Notes: a model not told the origin generated them from the sequence alone. 54,418 nt of DNA from Oceanospirillaceae bacterium (GCA_013215445.1 JABSRA010000025.1:1-54418), one strand, 5' to 3'. Positions 35,817-44,974 are shown, counted from the first letter of the stretch. Made by a program: numbers and translations.

Positions 35817-37355
35817 TTATTGGCTAATATTGTTATCATTTTGTGATTGCTGTATTTCCAATAACTCGCCCCAGTTAGTACGCTGGTTCATTTGCTCACG
35901 ACTGCTGGGGCTGATGATCGGTAAATCAGTTTGATCTTCCCATCCCCCCCCCAATGCCTTGTATAAGGCAATGAGACTGCGTACCGATGCACCTTGAGTA
36001 CTAACCAAATTCTGTTGCTGGCGAAATAATGCCTGCTGAGAATCCAATACCCGCTGATATTGAGAAAAACCTTCTTTGTAACGCAGCGTTGAAAGCACGG
36101 CGGAACGCTTGGCTGAAGCCACTGTTTTAATGAGAATTTGTGCCTGCTGCTGCGTACCCTTTAAGGATGCCATTGCATCTTCAGCTTCTCTGTATGCCGT
36201 TATTACCGTCTCTCTATAGCGGACTAAAGCTTGTTGCAAACGTGAATCTTGCACACGGACATTATTGACAATGCGATCATAATTAAGAAATGGCCAGTAA
36301 AAGGACGGCCCGAATGAATAGGTCAATGCGTCGCTACCAAACAAATCACCAAAACTACTACCGCTAGGGCCACCGGATGCCAAACCAATACTGCCAAATA
36401 AGCTAAAGCGAGGATATAAATCTGTTTCGGCAAAACCCACTCGTGCGTTTTGTGCCAAAGCATCTAACTCTGCCTGTCGAACATCAGGTCTGCGTCGCAA
36501 CAAGTCAACCGGGATGCCAACTTCAATAGTTGCAGGTAGCACAGGTATACTTTGATCATCGGTCAATAAGGCATTAACCGCACCCGGGGGCTTACCTAAC
36601 AATATACTGAGTGCATTATGCGCTTGTCTCAGACTAATATTAAAGCCTGGCACGGTAGCCTGAGTGCTGAGTAACAAAGTTTTCGCTTGTTGCATGTCCA
36701 GCTCTGAGTCTGACCCATTGCGAAACAAGACTCGCGCAATATCATAGCTGCGTTTTTGCAGAGTTTCATTATCATGAGCAATACGTATCTGCTCTTCAGT
36801 AATGCGAATAATCGTGTAGGTATCGACCACTTGCGCGGTCAACAAAACCATTACCTGATCGCGGGCCGCCATTGAACTCATGAAAGCAGCATCAGCAGAC
36901 TCTATCCCCCGGGTAAACCGTCCCCAGAAATCAAGCTCCCATGAAACGCCTGCACCCAGCCCATAGGTTGAATAATTTGCGCCATTACCAAGATTTTTTG
37001 CAGGTGAAATTCGGCTTATGCTACCCGATATGACTTGGGATTGAGGGTAGCGTTGACCGGTGGCAATACCCAATTGAGCTTGTGCTTCAAGTACCCGTAA
37101 ACCCGCTATTTCAAGGGAATTATTTTGCGCTCTAGCCAGATCAACCAATTGATTCAGAATTGGGTCATTAAAAACCAGCCACCACTTCGACTCTTTGATT
37201 GCGGAGACATCGAGTCTATCGTCACTCAATTCTGACCAATCCTCTGGCGCTACTACTGCAGGTTTTTCGAAATTGGGGCCAATTGTGGTACAAGCTATTA
37301 GCTGTGTCACTAGCGATGCATAGAGGATATTTTTAATGGTTCTCATGCTAAACAT
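35817..37355 (-). CDS. NodT/OprM-type outer-membrane efflux lipoprotein
   Basis: About 512 residues. A lipoprotein signal with lipobox LIAC precedes CTTIGPNFEKP, the standard NodT opening, and two TolC-like repeats with EAQAQLGIATGQRYPQ and YREAEDAMASLKGTQ follow. It forms the outer-membrane duct of the pump encoded by the next two genes. Start alternatives are GTG at 37367, overlapping the channel gene stop by 4 bp, and ATG at 37346; only the signal-peptide length differs. Confidence 0.9.
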   Translation of the reverse strand: MFSMRTIKNILYASLVTQLIACTTIGPNFEKPAVVAPEDWSELSDDRLDVSAIKESKWWLVFNDPILNQLVDLARAQNNSLEIAGLRVLEAQAQLGIATGQRYPQSQVISGSISRISPAKNLGNGANYSTYGLGAGVSWELDFWGRFTRGIESADAAFMSSMAARDQVMVLLTAQVVDTYTIIRITEEQIRIAHDNETLQKRSYDIARVLFRNGSDSELDMQQAKTLLLSTQATVPGFNISLRQAHNALSILLGKPPGAVNALLTDDQSIPVLPATIEVGIPVDLLRRRPDVRQAELDALAQNARVGFAETDLYPRFSLFGSIGLASGGPSGSSFGDLFGSDALTYSFGPSFYWPFLNYDRIVNNVRVQDSRLQQALVRYRETVITAYREAEDAMASLKGTQQQAQILIKTVASAKRSAVLSTLRYKEGFSQYQRVLDSQQALFRQQQNLVSTQGASVRSLIALYKALGGGWEDQTDLPIISPSSREQMNQRTNWGELLEIQQSQNDNNISQ

Positions 37356-37363
37356 GGGTGATA

Positions 37364-37810
37364 TCACTTATGTTGTGATGCATTAATTTTATGTGAGGCG
37401 AATAATCGATTCATCACTGAAAAAATAGTGCCGGTGGATAAACCAAACATTAATACCCCATTACCCGCTTCTAGTGCACCTAATAACCGCCAGCGTTGAC
37501 TCATTACTATGTCGCCGTAACCAAGCGAAGAAAAATTCACCGCTGAATGGTAGAACGCCGTTGAAAAATCTTCGAATTGCCCTATGCTCATAAACAGCAG
37601 TGCCCAAATTGCAATTTGACTCAGATGCCCTGCAAACAGTAGTGATAAGACCACACTAATCACCAAAATATCAAAACCTAAACTATGTGTTTTCCAGTCA
37701 TCACTCGCGATCACCTTGATCAGATAACGAATCATCATCACCACGAATATAACTTGCACAAACATGGTCAGTATTACGGTAATACCACCCAACATTAGAG
37801 GGAGTAACAT
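37364..37810 (-). CDS. Two-helix K+-channel-like protein
   Basis: 148 residues with about four hydrophobic segments; the last two flank a pore loop containing SSLGYGDIV, close to the K+-channel selectivity filter TxGYGD. The pre-pore helix (AFYHSAVNFSS) and the C-terminal helix are as in ion_trans_2 proteins. The first filter residue is S/L rather than T/V, so strict K+ selectivity is uncertain. Encoded 6 bp after the AI-2E-type permease gene and directly before the outer-membrane channel gene, an unusual place for an ion channel. Confidence 0.75.
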   Translation of the reverse strand: MLLPLMLGGITVILTMFVQVIFVVMMIRYLIKVIASDDWKTHSLGFDILVISVVLSLLFAGHLSQIAIWALLFMSIGQFEDFSTAFYHSAVNFSSLGYGDIVMSQRWRLLGALEAGNGVLMFGLSTGTIFSVMNRLFASHKINASQHK

Positions 37811-37816
37811 AGCTAT

Positions 37817-38917
37817 TTAACTATCCTGTTCAACAGATGATTGGTGCACCTCAGGCTCTTGTGACATCAGCCAATCTTTGAATAGCGTGTACCCTAGAGC
37901 GAGCACAATCGCACCGATGAATAAACCTGGAATACCTAATAAAAGCATACCACCGATGGCCCCCAGTAGAATTATCAGCATGGGTGCCTCGACACCACGA
38001 CCTAAGAGTAGGGGTTTTAACACCATATCGGTAAAATTAATCACAATACACCAGATCATGAAAGCCATTGAGATGGTCGTACTCTCCACGGAAAACACAT
38101 AAAAAATGACGGGGCCAAGTACTAACAGTGGCGGTAGTTGAGCAATGGCCATCACCAGTACCATCAGCGCGATTAACCCGGCAGCTGGCACACCGATCAG
38201 CATCATCCCTAAACCAGCCATGATACCCTGCAGTGCAGCGATACCTAATACACCGATAGCGACACTACGGGTAGTCGATGTCGATAAGGTGAGTAAGTGC
38301 TGGGCATCTTTTCCCAGCAGCCGATCGGCAAATTTTTTCAGAGCTAGGGTTATGCTATCAGCATTTAATAGAAACACTCCCGCTATCAGTAGCGAGATAA
38401 TAAATTGTAATAGACCCAGACCAACACCGGCGGCTAAACTAACCAACTTCAGCCCCACAGTCGAAAACTGCCCATAGTGGGTGCCGACAAAAGATTCTAA
38501 ATTAGCCGATGCTGCACTCCAGGTGGTATATACTTTTTCACCGATCACTGGCCACGAGCTAACACTTTCAGAAGGTGCGGGTATCCTCAAAGTACCTTGG
38601 GCAATATGCGCTCCTAAGTCACTAGCACTGTCTATTAAGGAACTAGAGAGTAAAACAATCGGAATAATAATAACAATTGCGCCACCTAAACTAATCAATG
38701 TGGCTGCCCATTTTTGTTGTCCACCCATCTTCTTTGAAAGTAGCAGAAAAGGCGTGTATATCGACACAGCAATAATGGCCCCCCCGACGATAACTGAGAT
38801 GAAAGGGGATAAAATTTGTAGACATAAAGCCAGTATGAGAAAGATGATTCCCAATCGAATTGCAATTTCAATGGCCTGCACCACTGCGGTATTTTGAGAT
38901 CGGTTGGGTTGATTCAT
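37817..38917 (-). CDS. AI-2E (PerM/DUF20) family transporter
   Basis: 366 residues, about eight membrane helices and the family's C-terminal LPPLLVLGPVIFYVF and GIPGLFIGAIVLALGYTLF blocks. Relatives export autoinducer-2, or act as Na+/H+ antiporters, or have unknown cargo; no choice can be made here. The start at 38917 is set by AGG 7 nt upstream; the open frame continues 45 codons further without support. First gene of the operon with the channel-like protein and tripartite pump. Confidence 0.85.
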   Translation of the reverse strand: MNQPNRSQNTAVVQAIEIAIRLGIIFLILALCLQILSPFISVIVGGAIIAVSIYTPFLLLSKKMGGQQKWAATLISLGGAIVIIIPIVLLSSSLIDSASDLGAHIAQGTLRIPAPSESVSSWPVIGEKVYTTWSAASANLESFVGTHYGQFSTVGLKLVSLAAGVGLGLLQFIISLLIAGVFLLNADSITLALKKFADRLLGKDAQHLLTLSTSTTRSVAIGVLGIAALQGIMAGLGMMLIGVPAAGLIALMVLVMAIAQLPPLLVLGPVIFYVFSVESTTISMAFMIWCIVINFTDMVLKPLLLGRGVEAPMLIILLGAIGGMLLLGIPGLFIGAIVLALGYTLFKDWLMSQEPEVHQSSVEQDS

Positions 38918-39330
38918 TTTGCACCTGTTCCATGGAAGTATGAATGAGATCAATATCATACAATGAAATTTTTTAATTGTCGACGCAGCGCTCCCCACTA
39001 GCCCATCGACTGCTGAGGCCCTTTGGCGGTAGAGTAAAGCTGCATCTCTCATAAAATGAGCCAGCTAGCTGTCGCCTTTTATGATCTCAGTTAAAGCTGA
39101 CTCAATAAGTACCATTATTTATAGTAAAATGGGCTCGTAGCGAGGAGCTACCAATGGCTCGAGATGCGCCAGACTAGAAGTGGGCGCTTGTTCAGCACCA
39201 ATAACCACACCGGGTAGTGAGCAGATCAAACTAATAAGTACTGGCTATAATGGGCTGGCTCTAAAGGCATAGAGTGATAGGTTTAAAGTAGTTATTATCT
39301 GGTAAAATTTTGTAATCACAGGACAGACGC
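38918..39330. other. Intergenic region between divergent AI-2E and CcdA genes
   Basis: 413 bp without a gene. It holds an intergenic repeat copy (39129-39170) and a -10-like TATAAT at 39246-39251 pointing towards the ccdA-like gene. No strong -35 partner. Confidence 0.4.
39129..39170 (+). repeat. Imperfect palindromic intergenic repeat, copy 2
   Basis: TAGCGAGGAGCTACC and CAATGGCTCGAGATG match the central and right parts of copy 1 at about four bases in five. The left end with CATCCAG is not recognisable, so this copy is shorter or more diverged. Confidence 0.45.
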
Positions 39331-40017
39331 ATGGAACTTTCGTGGTACTCGCTTTTTCTGCTACCTATGGCGCTGGGGCTTTTAGGATTTATAGAGCCTT
39401 GCACCATTGGTGGGCACTTACTATTTTTGGACACCCAAAATAACCGATCAAGTCGAGAAAAGATAATAGCCGTGGCGATCTTCATTGCCGTACGTTCGTC
39501 TGTAGCTGGTATGTTTGGGGGATTGATTGCGTTGCTCGGCCAATATTTGATCGGCATGCAAACCTATCTATGGCTCATCTTTGGCATTATCTATTTAAGT
39601 ATCGGCATAGCATTCTTTCTCAAAAAAACCGGCTTGATTAAGCGGCAGATTGATTTAGCACCCGCACTCTGGAAGCAAGCGCAAAACCCCATCACTCTTG
39701 GGCTTGCCTTTGGGCTCAACATTCCCGCCTGCGCAGCTCCCATATTGTTTGGGCTATTAGGCTTAGCGGCAACCACAGGTACAGCACTCGTCGGATTTGT
39801 GATGATGTTCCTGTTCGGCTTCTTTCTCTCACTGCCGCTGGTTATATTGGCCATCATTCCCAGCCTGGCGGTAAAACTGAATACGCTGGCGATCTGGCTG
39901 AAACACACAGGTTGGGTTATTGGCGCCATTTTTGTTATTTTTGGACTCTGGTCTATTTGGTTCGGGCTATATGTTGACCCTGCTAATTGGGCAGGCGACG
40001 CCGGGGTCGCACAGTAG
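39331..40017 (+). CDS. CcdA/DsbD-like thiol-disulfide transmembrane protein
   Basis: 228 residues with six predicted membrane helices. The two conserved cysteines of CcdA proteins are in GFIEPCTIGGH (first helix) and NIPACAAPIL (fourth helix); they carry electrons from cytoplasmic thioredoxin to periplasmic thiol acceptors for cytochrome c maturation or metal handling. The context here, a DUF1223 CxxC protein convergent with it, suggests a specialised acceptor rather than general c-type cytochrome maturation. No other ccm genes nearby. Confidence 0.85.
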   Translation: MELSWYSLFLLPMALGLLGFIEPCTIGGHLLFLDTQNNRSSREKIIAVAIFIAVRSSVAGMFGGLIALLGQYLIGMQTYLWLIFGIIYLSIGIAFFLKKTGLIKRQIDLAPALWKQAQNPITLGLAFGLNIPACAAPILFGLLGLAATTGTALVGFVMMFLFGFFLSLPLVILAIIPSLAVKLNTLAIWLKHTGWVIGAIFVIFGLWSIWFGLYVDPANWAGDAGVAQ

Positions 40018-40033
40018 ACCTATCGATATAGGT

Positions 40034-40182
40034 AAAGTGAGACCTCAGCATAACTACTGCATTTGATAATACTGCGTTAAAAACAGGCTCAACATGCTCA
40101 TTTACACCAGTAGACTCCGCTATTTCGCCTGTTTTTGCCTTGTCTTATCTTCATTCGCTACGTTATGCAGAGGTCTCAAAGT
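40034..40182. mobile_element. 139-bp MITE with ~50-bp inverted arms and 5-bp target duplication
   Basis: The terminal arms GAGACCTCAGCATAAC (40039-40054) and GTTATGCAGAGGTCTC (40162-40177) pair at 15 of 16 positions. The arms continue, less well, to a perfect inner pair AAAAACAGGC (40079-40088) and GCCTGTTTTT (40137-40146). AAAGT directly flanks both ends (40034-40038 and 40178-40182), a probable target-site duplication. No coding capacity. The ends recall those of IS5-type elements (GAGACCT-TGCA), from memory. Confidence 0.8.
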
Positions 40183-40281
40183 AACAGTAAGAAATACCCA
40201 GACAGCGGACGATTGGTATTGGTTCACTCGTCAGCTGCGCTCATCAGGTTAAGGTAAATTGAGAAGTCTTCGAGTTCCAAA

Positions 40282-41043
40282 TCACCACCAGCCACCCGTT
40301 GCTTGCAATGGCCGCTCTAAACTGTCCGTGACCCAACTCACGACCGCTCGAGAGTGTGCCGATAAATGAGCACTAGCTGCTGTCATTTTAAGCGTTGCTT
40401 GGCACTGGTAGTGACTGGCCTCGCCCTCGATAGGCGCTCGACTGACTTGTAGAGCGATGAAGTCTTGATTTAGTGTAAGGCCTCGATTTTCACCCGCCTG
40501 GATAACGACTCCCGGTTCAAAACCTAAAATAGCAAAATAACAATACTCAGGTTTTTTTCCTAAGCTCTGGTAGTTAACGGTAGCGATTTGACTTTCACTA
40601 TCCCACTTTAAGGTCAAATTACCCGCCAAATCTGCATTGTTTGGCGGGATATCTCGACCGCGAAAAAAGCCACGCCACTCCTTGCCATCAACCACGAAAC
40701 CAGGGGTATACACGTTGCTAATATTCCCCAACTGAAAGTGCTTGCGCTGTCGGTCCGTGAAGCTTTTATCAGCGTAAATATCTTGCCAGCCCAAATAATC
40801 CCAATAGTCGACATGGAATGCAATCGGAATAAAGTCTCGCCATAGCCGTTTACTGGCGACTAGGTCCGAGAGTAACTTTTCAGCCGGCGGACAGCTACTA
40901 CAGCCCTGTGATGTATAGAGTTCAATGAGCTGTGTTTTAGCTGGGCCGCTATTGAACAGCAGTTTTTGAGCAGCAACGGCAGCACTAAAACTCCCACTTA
41001 AGACAAGACTAACCAAGAGCATTTTATAGAGAACAGGACGCAT
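40282..41043 (-). CDS. DUF1223 thioredoxin-fold secreted protein
   Basis: 253 residues with a signal peptide (cleavage near AVAA). The DUF1223 core starts with IELYTSQGCSSCPPAEK, a CxxC redox motif in a thioredoxin-like fold, followed by FHVDYWDYLGW and the conserved YTPGFVVDG block. It acts in the periplasm; the family's biochemical function is not established. AAGG lies 8 nt before the start. It converges on the ccdA-like gene, which could supply its reducing power. Confidence 0.8.
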   Translation of the reverse strand: MRPVLYKMLLVSLVLSGSFSAAVAAQKLLFNSGPAKTQLIELYTSQGCSSCPPAEKLLSDLVASKRLWRDFIPIAFHVDYWDYLGWQDIYADKSFTDRQRKHFQLGNISNVYTPGFVVDGKEWRGFFRGRDIPPNNADLAGNLTLKWDSESQIATVNYQSLGKKPEYCYFAILGFEPGVVIQAGENRGLTLNQDFIALQVSRAPIEGEASHYQCQATLKMTAASAHLSAHSRAVVSWVTDSLERPLQATGGWW

Positions 41044-41449
41044 GATTCACCTTTCCAGTAGGGTTTTAGATAGGACAACATAGAGGTAATACGCACTAAG
41101 TGGTTATTTAGTTTCAAGCCAGTGGCAAAATTGAATTATAGATAAAGAAATGAATAAAGAGCGCGACTCTTGGTATCTCTTTAGTGGTCAAGTTTTATGG
41201 GGTAAAACAAGCTTGCGCTCTAGACTCCAAGTCACAGAGTTGATGTGTCACGCAGATAGAGAAAATTGACAAATACTCTCTGTTATATTGTCTGCCTGCT
41301 ACACGCCTGGGCGGTAATACGAGGGGCTCGCTAGCCCCTCGCTCAACTCTGTTGGTATTTAGAGTACAAAAAAATGAAAAGTTTAATTACTCAAAGCTAA
41401 CAGTAAAAACCTGCGCACAATAGCTTACGCGGGATTGTTGATGCACTCT
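41044..41449. other. Intergenic region with a GC-rich hairpin
   Basis: 406 bp without a gene. The only marked structure is CGAGGGGCT (41320-41328) paired perfectly with AGCCCCTCG (41333-41341) around a 4-nt loop, about 110 bp after the stop of the minus-strand gene at 41450. No T-tract follows. Confidence 0.45.
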
Positions 41450-42031
41450 TCAGTCTATCTTCGCCTTGCCATCAAATAGCGCCGTGAATCTATTAGCCTG
41501 AATTAACTCGATATTATTTTTTTGTGCATAATCACGAGCAGTGGCAGATATTTCACCTAATGCCACGTACAAAAAACCAATGGCGCCCGCCTGCTCACCC
41601 GCAGCCACCAATAATTTCAAAGGCTCTATGCCCGTATTAGCCACTTTAAAGCGTTTACTGCACAACAACAGTTTTCGACTACCTTGGGTCAGTTCCAAAT
41701 CCGCACCATTACCTTTAAACGCGTTAGACTCATAACCATATTTTATATAGTTAGCGGCTATTTTTTCAGCGATGATAGCAGCCGGCATTTTTTGAGCTTC
41801 TTGAGTGACTTCCAACACGCGTTTTTCTGAAGGTAGCTGAAATTGCTTATAAGCCGCATACCCCCCTATTCCAAGAAAAGGCATCGCACCGCTAATGCTA
41901 AGAATCACGTACTGCCCATCAGTAAACAGTAAACTAGCCACTAACACAAACAGACCGATTAATACGCTATACCACCACTTAGAACGCAATAGAACTGCGA
42001 ACAACGAACCCTTAGCCATCTTAAATGCCAT
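41450..42031 (-). CDS. Membrane-anchored Mrr-like restriction-endonuclease-fold protein, degenerate active site
   Basis: About 193 residues from the chosen start. Two membrane helices (about 20-65) precede a C-terminal domain that follows the Mrr_cat pattern: YGYESNAFKGNGADLEL, then KLLLCSKRFKV and an AGAIGFLYVALGEIS...YAQKNNIELIQ ending. The expected Q/E-x-K catalytic pair is replaced by C-S-K, so nuclease activity is doubtful. Members with two helices occur widely as housekeeping-like restriction endonuclease family proteins. ATG at 42031 and at 42019 are both plausible; upstream codons lack a ribosome site. Confidence 0.6.
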   Translation of the reverse strand: MAFKMAKGSLFAVLLRSKWWYSVLIGLFVLVASLLFTDGQYVILSISGAMPFLGIGGYAAYKQFQLPSEKRVLEVTQEAQKMPAAIIAEKIAANYIKYGYESNAFKGNGADLELTQGSRKLLLCSKRFKVANTGIEPLKLLVAAGEQAGAIGFLYVALGEISATARDYAQKNNIELIQANRFTALFDGKAKID

Positions 42032-42356
42032 ACCTAGATTACCTTTGAAAATGTCGCTGTCCGTTAAACGGATCAGGCGATAGAGTTTAAATATACGCCG
42101 GTATACTACCATTTTACTGGCTAAACACTCGGCCCCATAGCTAAAAGCCGCACCTAATCGGCTCTAATTGATAGATTTTTTGATAATAAATAGGAATAAC
42201 TGACATTAGGTTAATGCAACCAATCAGCGACAATAAAATATCACAGCAAGCTTCGCCAATAGAGAAAATAGCTCGGGTGAATCTATCGGGCATCTGTTGT
42301 TACAATAGTCCTCTGCTTCCCTAAGTGATGGTGAGTTCTCTCCTAGCGCTTGCCAT

Positions 42357-43364
42357 TCATAGCCCCTTTGCCAATAACCGATAACTATCCAGCCGGTCTG
42401 CAAAACTGTGTGTCACTGTGACTATCGAGATCTCATCGCAGCGGTATTCTATTGCCAGTTGGTTTATCTCTTCTGCACACTGTTCAGGAGTGCCGACGGT
42501 ATAACCATTTAACACATCATCATAGGCAGCCTGCAGACTAGGGGATAACTGCAAGTAACGATCTTGAACTTCGCACGGCGTGAGAAACGCTTCTTCTATA
42601 CCCATTTGAGTGGCTAACTTACGATAGACCGCCGTGCCCGCACGCAGCTTCGCCTCTTCTTCTGTCTGGGCACAAATACAGGCGATAGCAAGCATCTTGT
42701 GTGGATCTGCCTGATGATTCGCCAGCTGCCACTGCTCCATATACTCAGTAAAAATAGCAGGTCGACAGTTATCTGGATCGATAAATCTAGCCAGGGCGAT
42801 ATTATACCCCAAATTCCCCGCAAGACCGGCACTGCCTCCACTAGAGCCCAACATCCAAAGCTCCGGTTGAGGACTGCTGTCCGGCAGCACGTTAATCCTC
42901 TGGTATGGATTTTCTCTGGAAAGACTCCCTTCAATAAACCCTTTTAATTGCTGCGCCTGATGACTATACATATCCCCATGATGAGCTTCATAAGGGAAAG
43001 CCAGCGCCTCGGATGTCAGCCCAGTACCTCCAGGCGCACGGCCAATGCCTAAATCGATACGACCAGGAAAAAGCGTTTCCAACATTTTAAAGTTTTCGGC
43101 GACTTTTAACGGGCTGTAGTGAGACAACATAACTCCACCACTCCCGACCCGGATATTGTCAGTGACACTGGCAATGGCTGTCATCACTATTTCAGGACAG
43201 GGGATAGCGAAATGGATACTATCGTGGTGCTCTGCCACCCAATAACGATAATAGCCCCAATCATCGCAAGCTTTTGCCAATTCAATGGAGAGTTTAGGCG
43301 CCTCAATAGCCGGATGAGAGCCATACACAGGAGATTGATCAACAACAGACAATTTTAGTTTCAT
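42357..43364 (-). CDS. Luciferase-like flavin-dependent monooxygenase
   Basis: 335 residues of the LLM class, MsnO8-like group: start LSVVDQSPV, WVAEHHDSIHFA, GSGGVMLSHYSPLKVAENF, RIDLGIGRAPG and LWMLGSSGGSA. It binds reduced flavin and oxygenates a small organic substrate; which one is unknown. The start at 43364 has AAGG 6 nt upstream; 14 codons of open frame upstream are unsupported. No flavin reductase is adjacent. Confidence 0.9.
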   Translation of the reverse strand: MKLKLSVVDQSPVYGSHPAIEAPKLSIELAKACDDWGYYRYWVAEHHDSIHFAIPCPEIVMTAIASVTDNIRVGSGGVMLSHYSPLKVAENFKMLETLFPGRIDLGIGRAPGGTGLTSEALAFPYEAHHGDMYSHQAQQLKGFIEGSLSRENPYQRINVLPDSSPQPELWMLGSSGGSAGLAGNLGYNIALARFIDPDNCRPAIFTEYMEQWQLANHQADPHKMLAIACICAQTEEEAKLRAGTAVYRKLATQMGIEEAFLTPCEVQDRYLQLSPSLQAAYDDVLNGYTVGTPEQCAEEINQLAIEYRCDEISIVTVTHSFADRLDSYRLLAKGL

Positions 43365-43733
43365 TGGTACCTTCAACCTTAATTCAATATAGCGTCTATT
43401 TTGCATAACCTAGCACTGCCAATAGACGGTGGTATTAATAGAGAGACTCGGAACTTTAATATTTTTTAGATTTTTGAATAAACAATTTTACACAGGTAGC
43501 GTTAACACCTATAGAGATAGCGCCTGCTAACGGCACTCGATGGCACCTTGCAGATAACAAATAATGACTAGTATAATAAAAAGTTAAGGCTATATTTAAC
43601 CCCAAAAATCTAGATCAAGAGGGTACCCTGCGCTGCTATTGTAATAGCATATAGCGGAAATTGGGATGTCCCTAGAGAATCTCTGATCCTATATAGTACT
43701 GCTAGATCCGTAAACCCATCAGGTAGCTAAAAA
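43365..43733. other. Gene-free interval
   Basis: 369 bp between two minus-strand genes, holding the promoter region of the luciferase-like gene. Several short stem-like pairs (AGAGA/TCTCT) but nothing assignable. Confidence 0.35.
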
Positions 43734-44594
43734 CTAATTTGGAAAACAGATAATACCCAGGGATTCTAATAAAACACTTTGTTGCCAGTCATTTATTTTA
43801 GCCCCTTGTAAATCGATTTTTCTGATATCCAAGCCCTCCAATTGCGCATTTCGTAAATCTGCGCCTGCCAAGGCTAAGCGCTCAAAATGGATACCGGTTA
43901 GATCCGCATTAATAAGCTGGCATTTTTCTAAATTGGTCTGGAAGAAATTAGCATTTACAAACGCGCTACTATTCAAGTCACAACCCACTAATTGACAGCC
44001 TTCAAAATCCGCATAGCGGAAATTGCTGTCCGTTAAAAAAGCACTGGAAAACAACTTTTTGCGACTCACGATACTGGCGAAGTTGGCTTGTTTAAACGAG
44101 CAGCCCTGCGCTTTGCTGTTGGATATCTCTATGCCAAACATATCGGCTCGCTCAAAATCTGCGAGAGAAATATCACAGTGTAAAAACCGGCTATTGACCA
44201 AGTCAGCCCCATAAAAGTAACAGCCTTTTTGCCCCTCGCTATCAAAGAAACTGCATTTTTCAAACAGCGCCTCTTTTAAACCGCTATTCTTAAAATTACA
44301 ATCGTGGAAAACACAACCACTGGCCTGCATAAAATCTAGTGCGGCATTACTGAAATCGCAGTGATGAAACTCACAATCAACCAGCTGCCACTCTTGCTTA
44401 GCTTGATTGCTCCATTTCAAATCATAGAAAACCTGATCTTTGAAAACCTCATGGTCATCCGCTATTTCCTCAGTCATTTTTTTCTGGTTAGCTTTAGTCT
44501 GCCCACTGTGGCTTTTCTTATCACTGGATGATGGATAATTGGCGCTGATTTTAGCCAGTGATTGGCTAAGCGCATCCCTCGAATTTTGGCTCAT
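43734..44594 (-). CDS. Qnr-like pentapeptide-repeat protein with N-terminal extension
   Basis: 286 residues. From about residue 55 it is a pentapeptide-repeat right-handed beta-helix following the Qnr layout: CSFFDSEGQKGCYFYGADL, ADMFGIEISNSKAQGCSF with the Qnr-type FGIE break, a short loop at SRKKLF, and the C-terminal GLDIRKIDLQGAKINDWQQS helix close to Qnr's WQQEQLL dimerisation end. Qnr proteins mimic DNA and protect gyrase/topoisomerase IV from quinolones. An extra ~50-residue hydrophilic N-terminus precedes it. AAGG lies 8 nt before the first ATG; the ATG at 44477 that would give a normal Qnr start has no ribosome site. Confidence 0.8.
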   Translation of the reverse strand: MSQNSRDALSQSLAKISANYPSSSDKKSHSGQTKANQKKMTEEIADDHEVFKDQVFYDLKWSNQAKQEWQLVDCEFHHCDFSNAALDFMQASGCVFHDCNFKNSGLKEALFEKCSFFDSEGQKGCYFYGADLVNSRFLHCDISLADFERADMFGIEISNSKAQGCSFKQANFASIVSRKKLFSSAFLTDSNFRYADFEGCQLVGCDLNSSAFVNANFFQTNLEKCQLINADLTGIHFERLALAGADLRNAQLEGLDIRKIDLQGAKINDWQQSVLLESLGIICFPN

Positions 44595-44974
44595 TACTCT
44601 ACCTTAAAGTCGACTAGATTTGAGCGCATGCTAACAATAAAAAACCCGAAAAACCAAACCTTTATCTGTTGTATTACAAAGACTTTAAACAGCCTTCCAG
44701 GGGATGAGAAACCAATGTTTGAGCGCTTTTTCAGGGCTTTTAATATCCTGTTCTGAGACAGTAACAAAAAAAGCTTAAAGACTCGTTACAGTAGCGCTCC
44801 TGCCTGTGCCATTTCCCTATTTTTTATCTAGCCCGGATATTACATGCAATATTCGAGCTATGCTCCTTGGGAAGGATCAAAAATCTTGAGCAAACAAGAC
44901 AGCACTCTGCTTTACCATTACTTATTATCAACAGGGTTCAATGGGGCAAAATAAACAAAAATACCCTCAGGTCA
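44595..44974. other. Gene-free interval
   Basis: 380 bp between the Qnr-like gene and the LysR gene (both minus). A-rich, no LexA box such as those before qnrB genes is visible, no stable terminator for the LysR gene. A plus-strand frame across 44562-44756 has no coding character. Confidence 0.35.

Noticed and set aside
43600-43625. Possible FNR site TTGAT-CTAG-ATTTT on the minus strand
   Set aside because: Only the first half-site fits the consensus; the second half deviates at most positions.
44562-44756. Small plus-strand frame opposite the Qnr-like promoter
   Set aside because: Overlaps the start of the Qnr-like gene in antisense and has no coding character.
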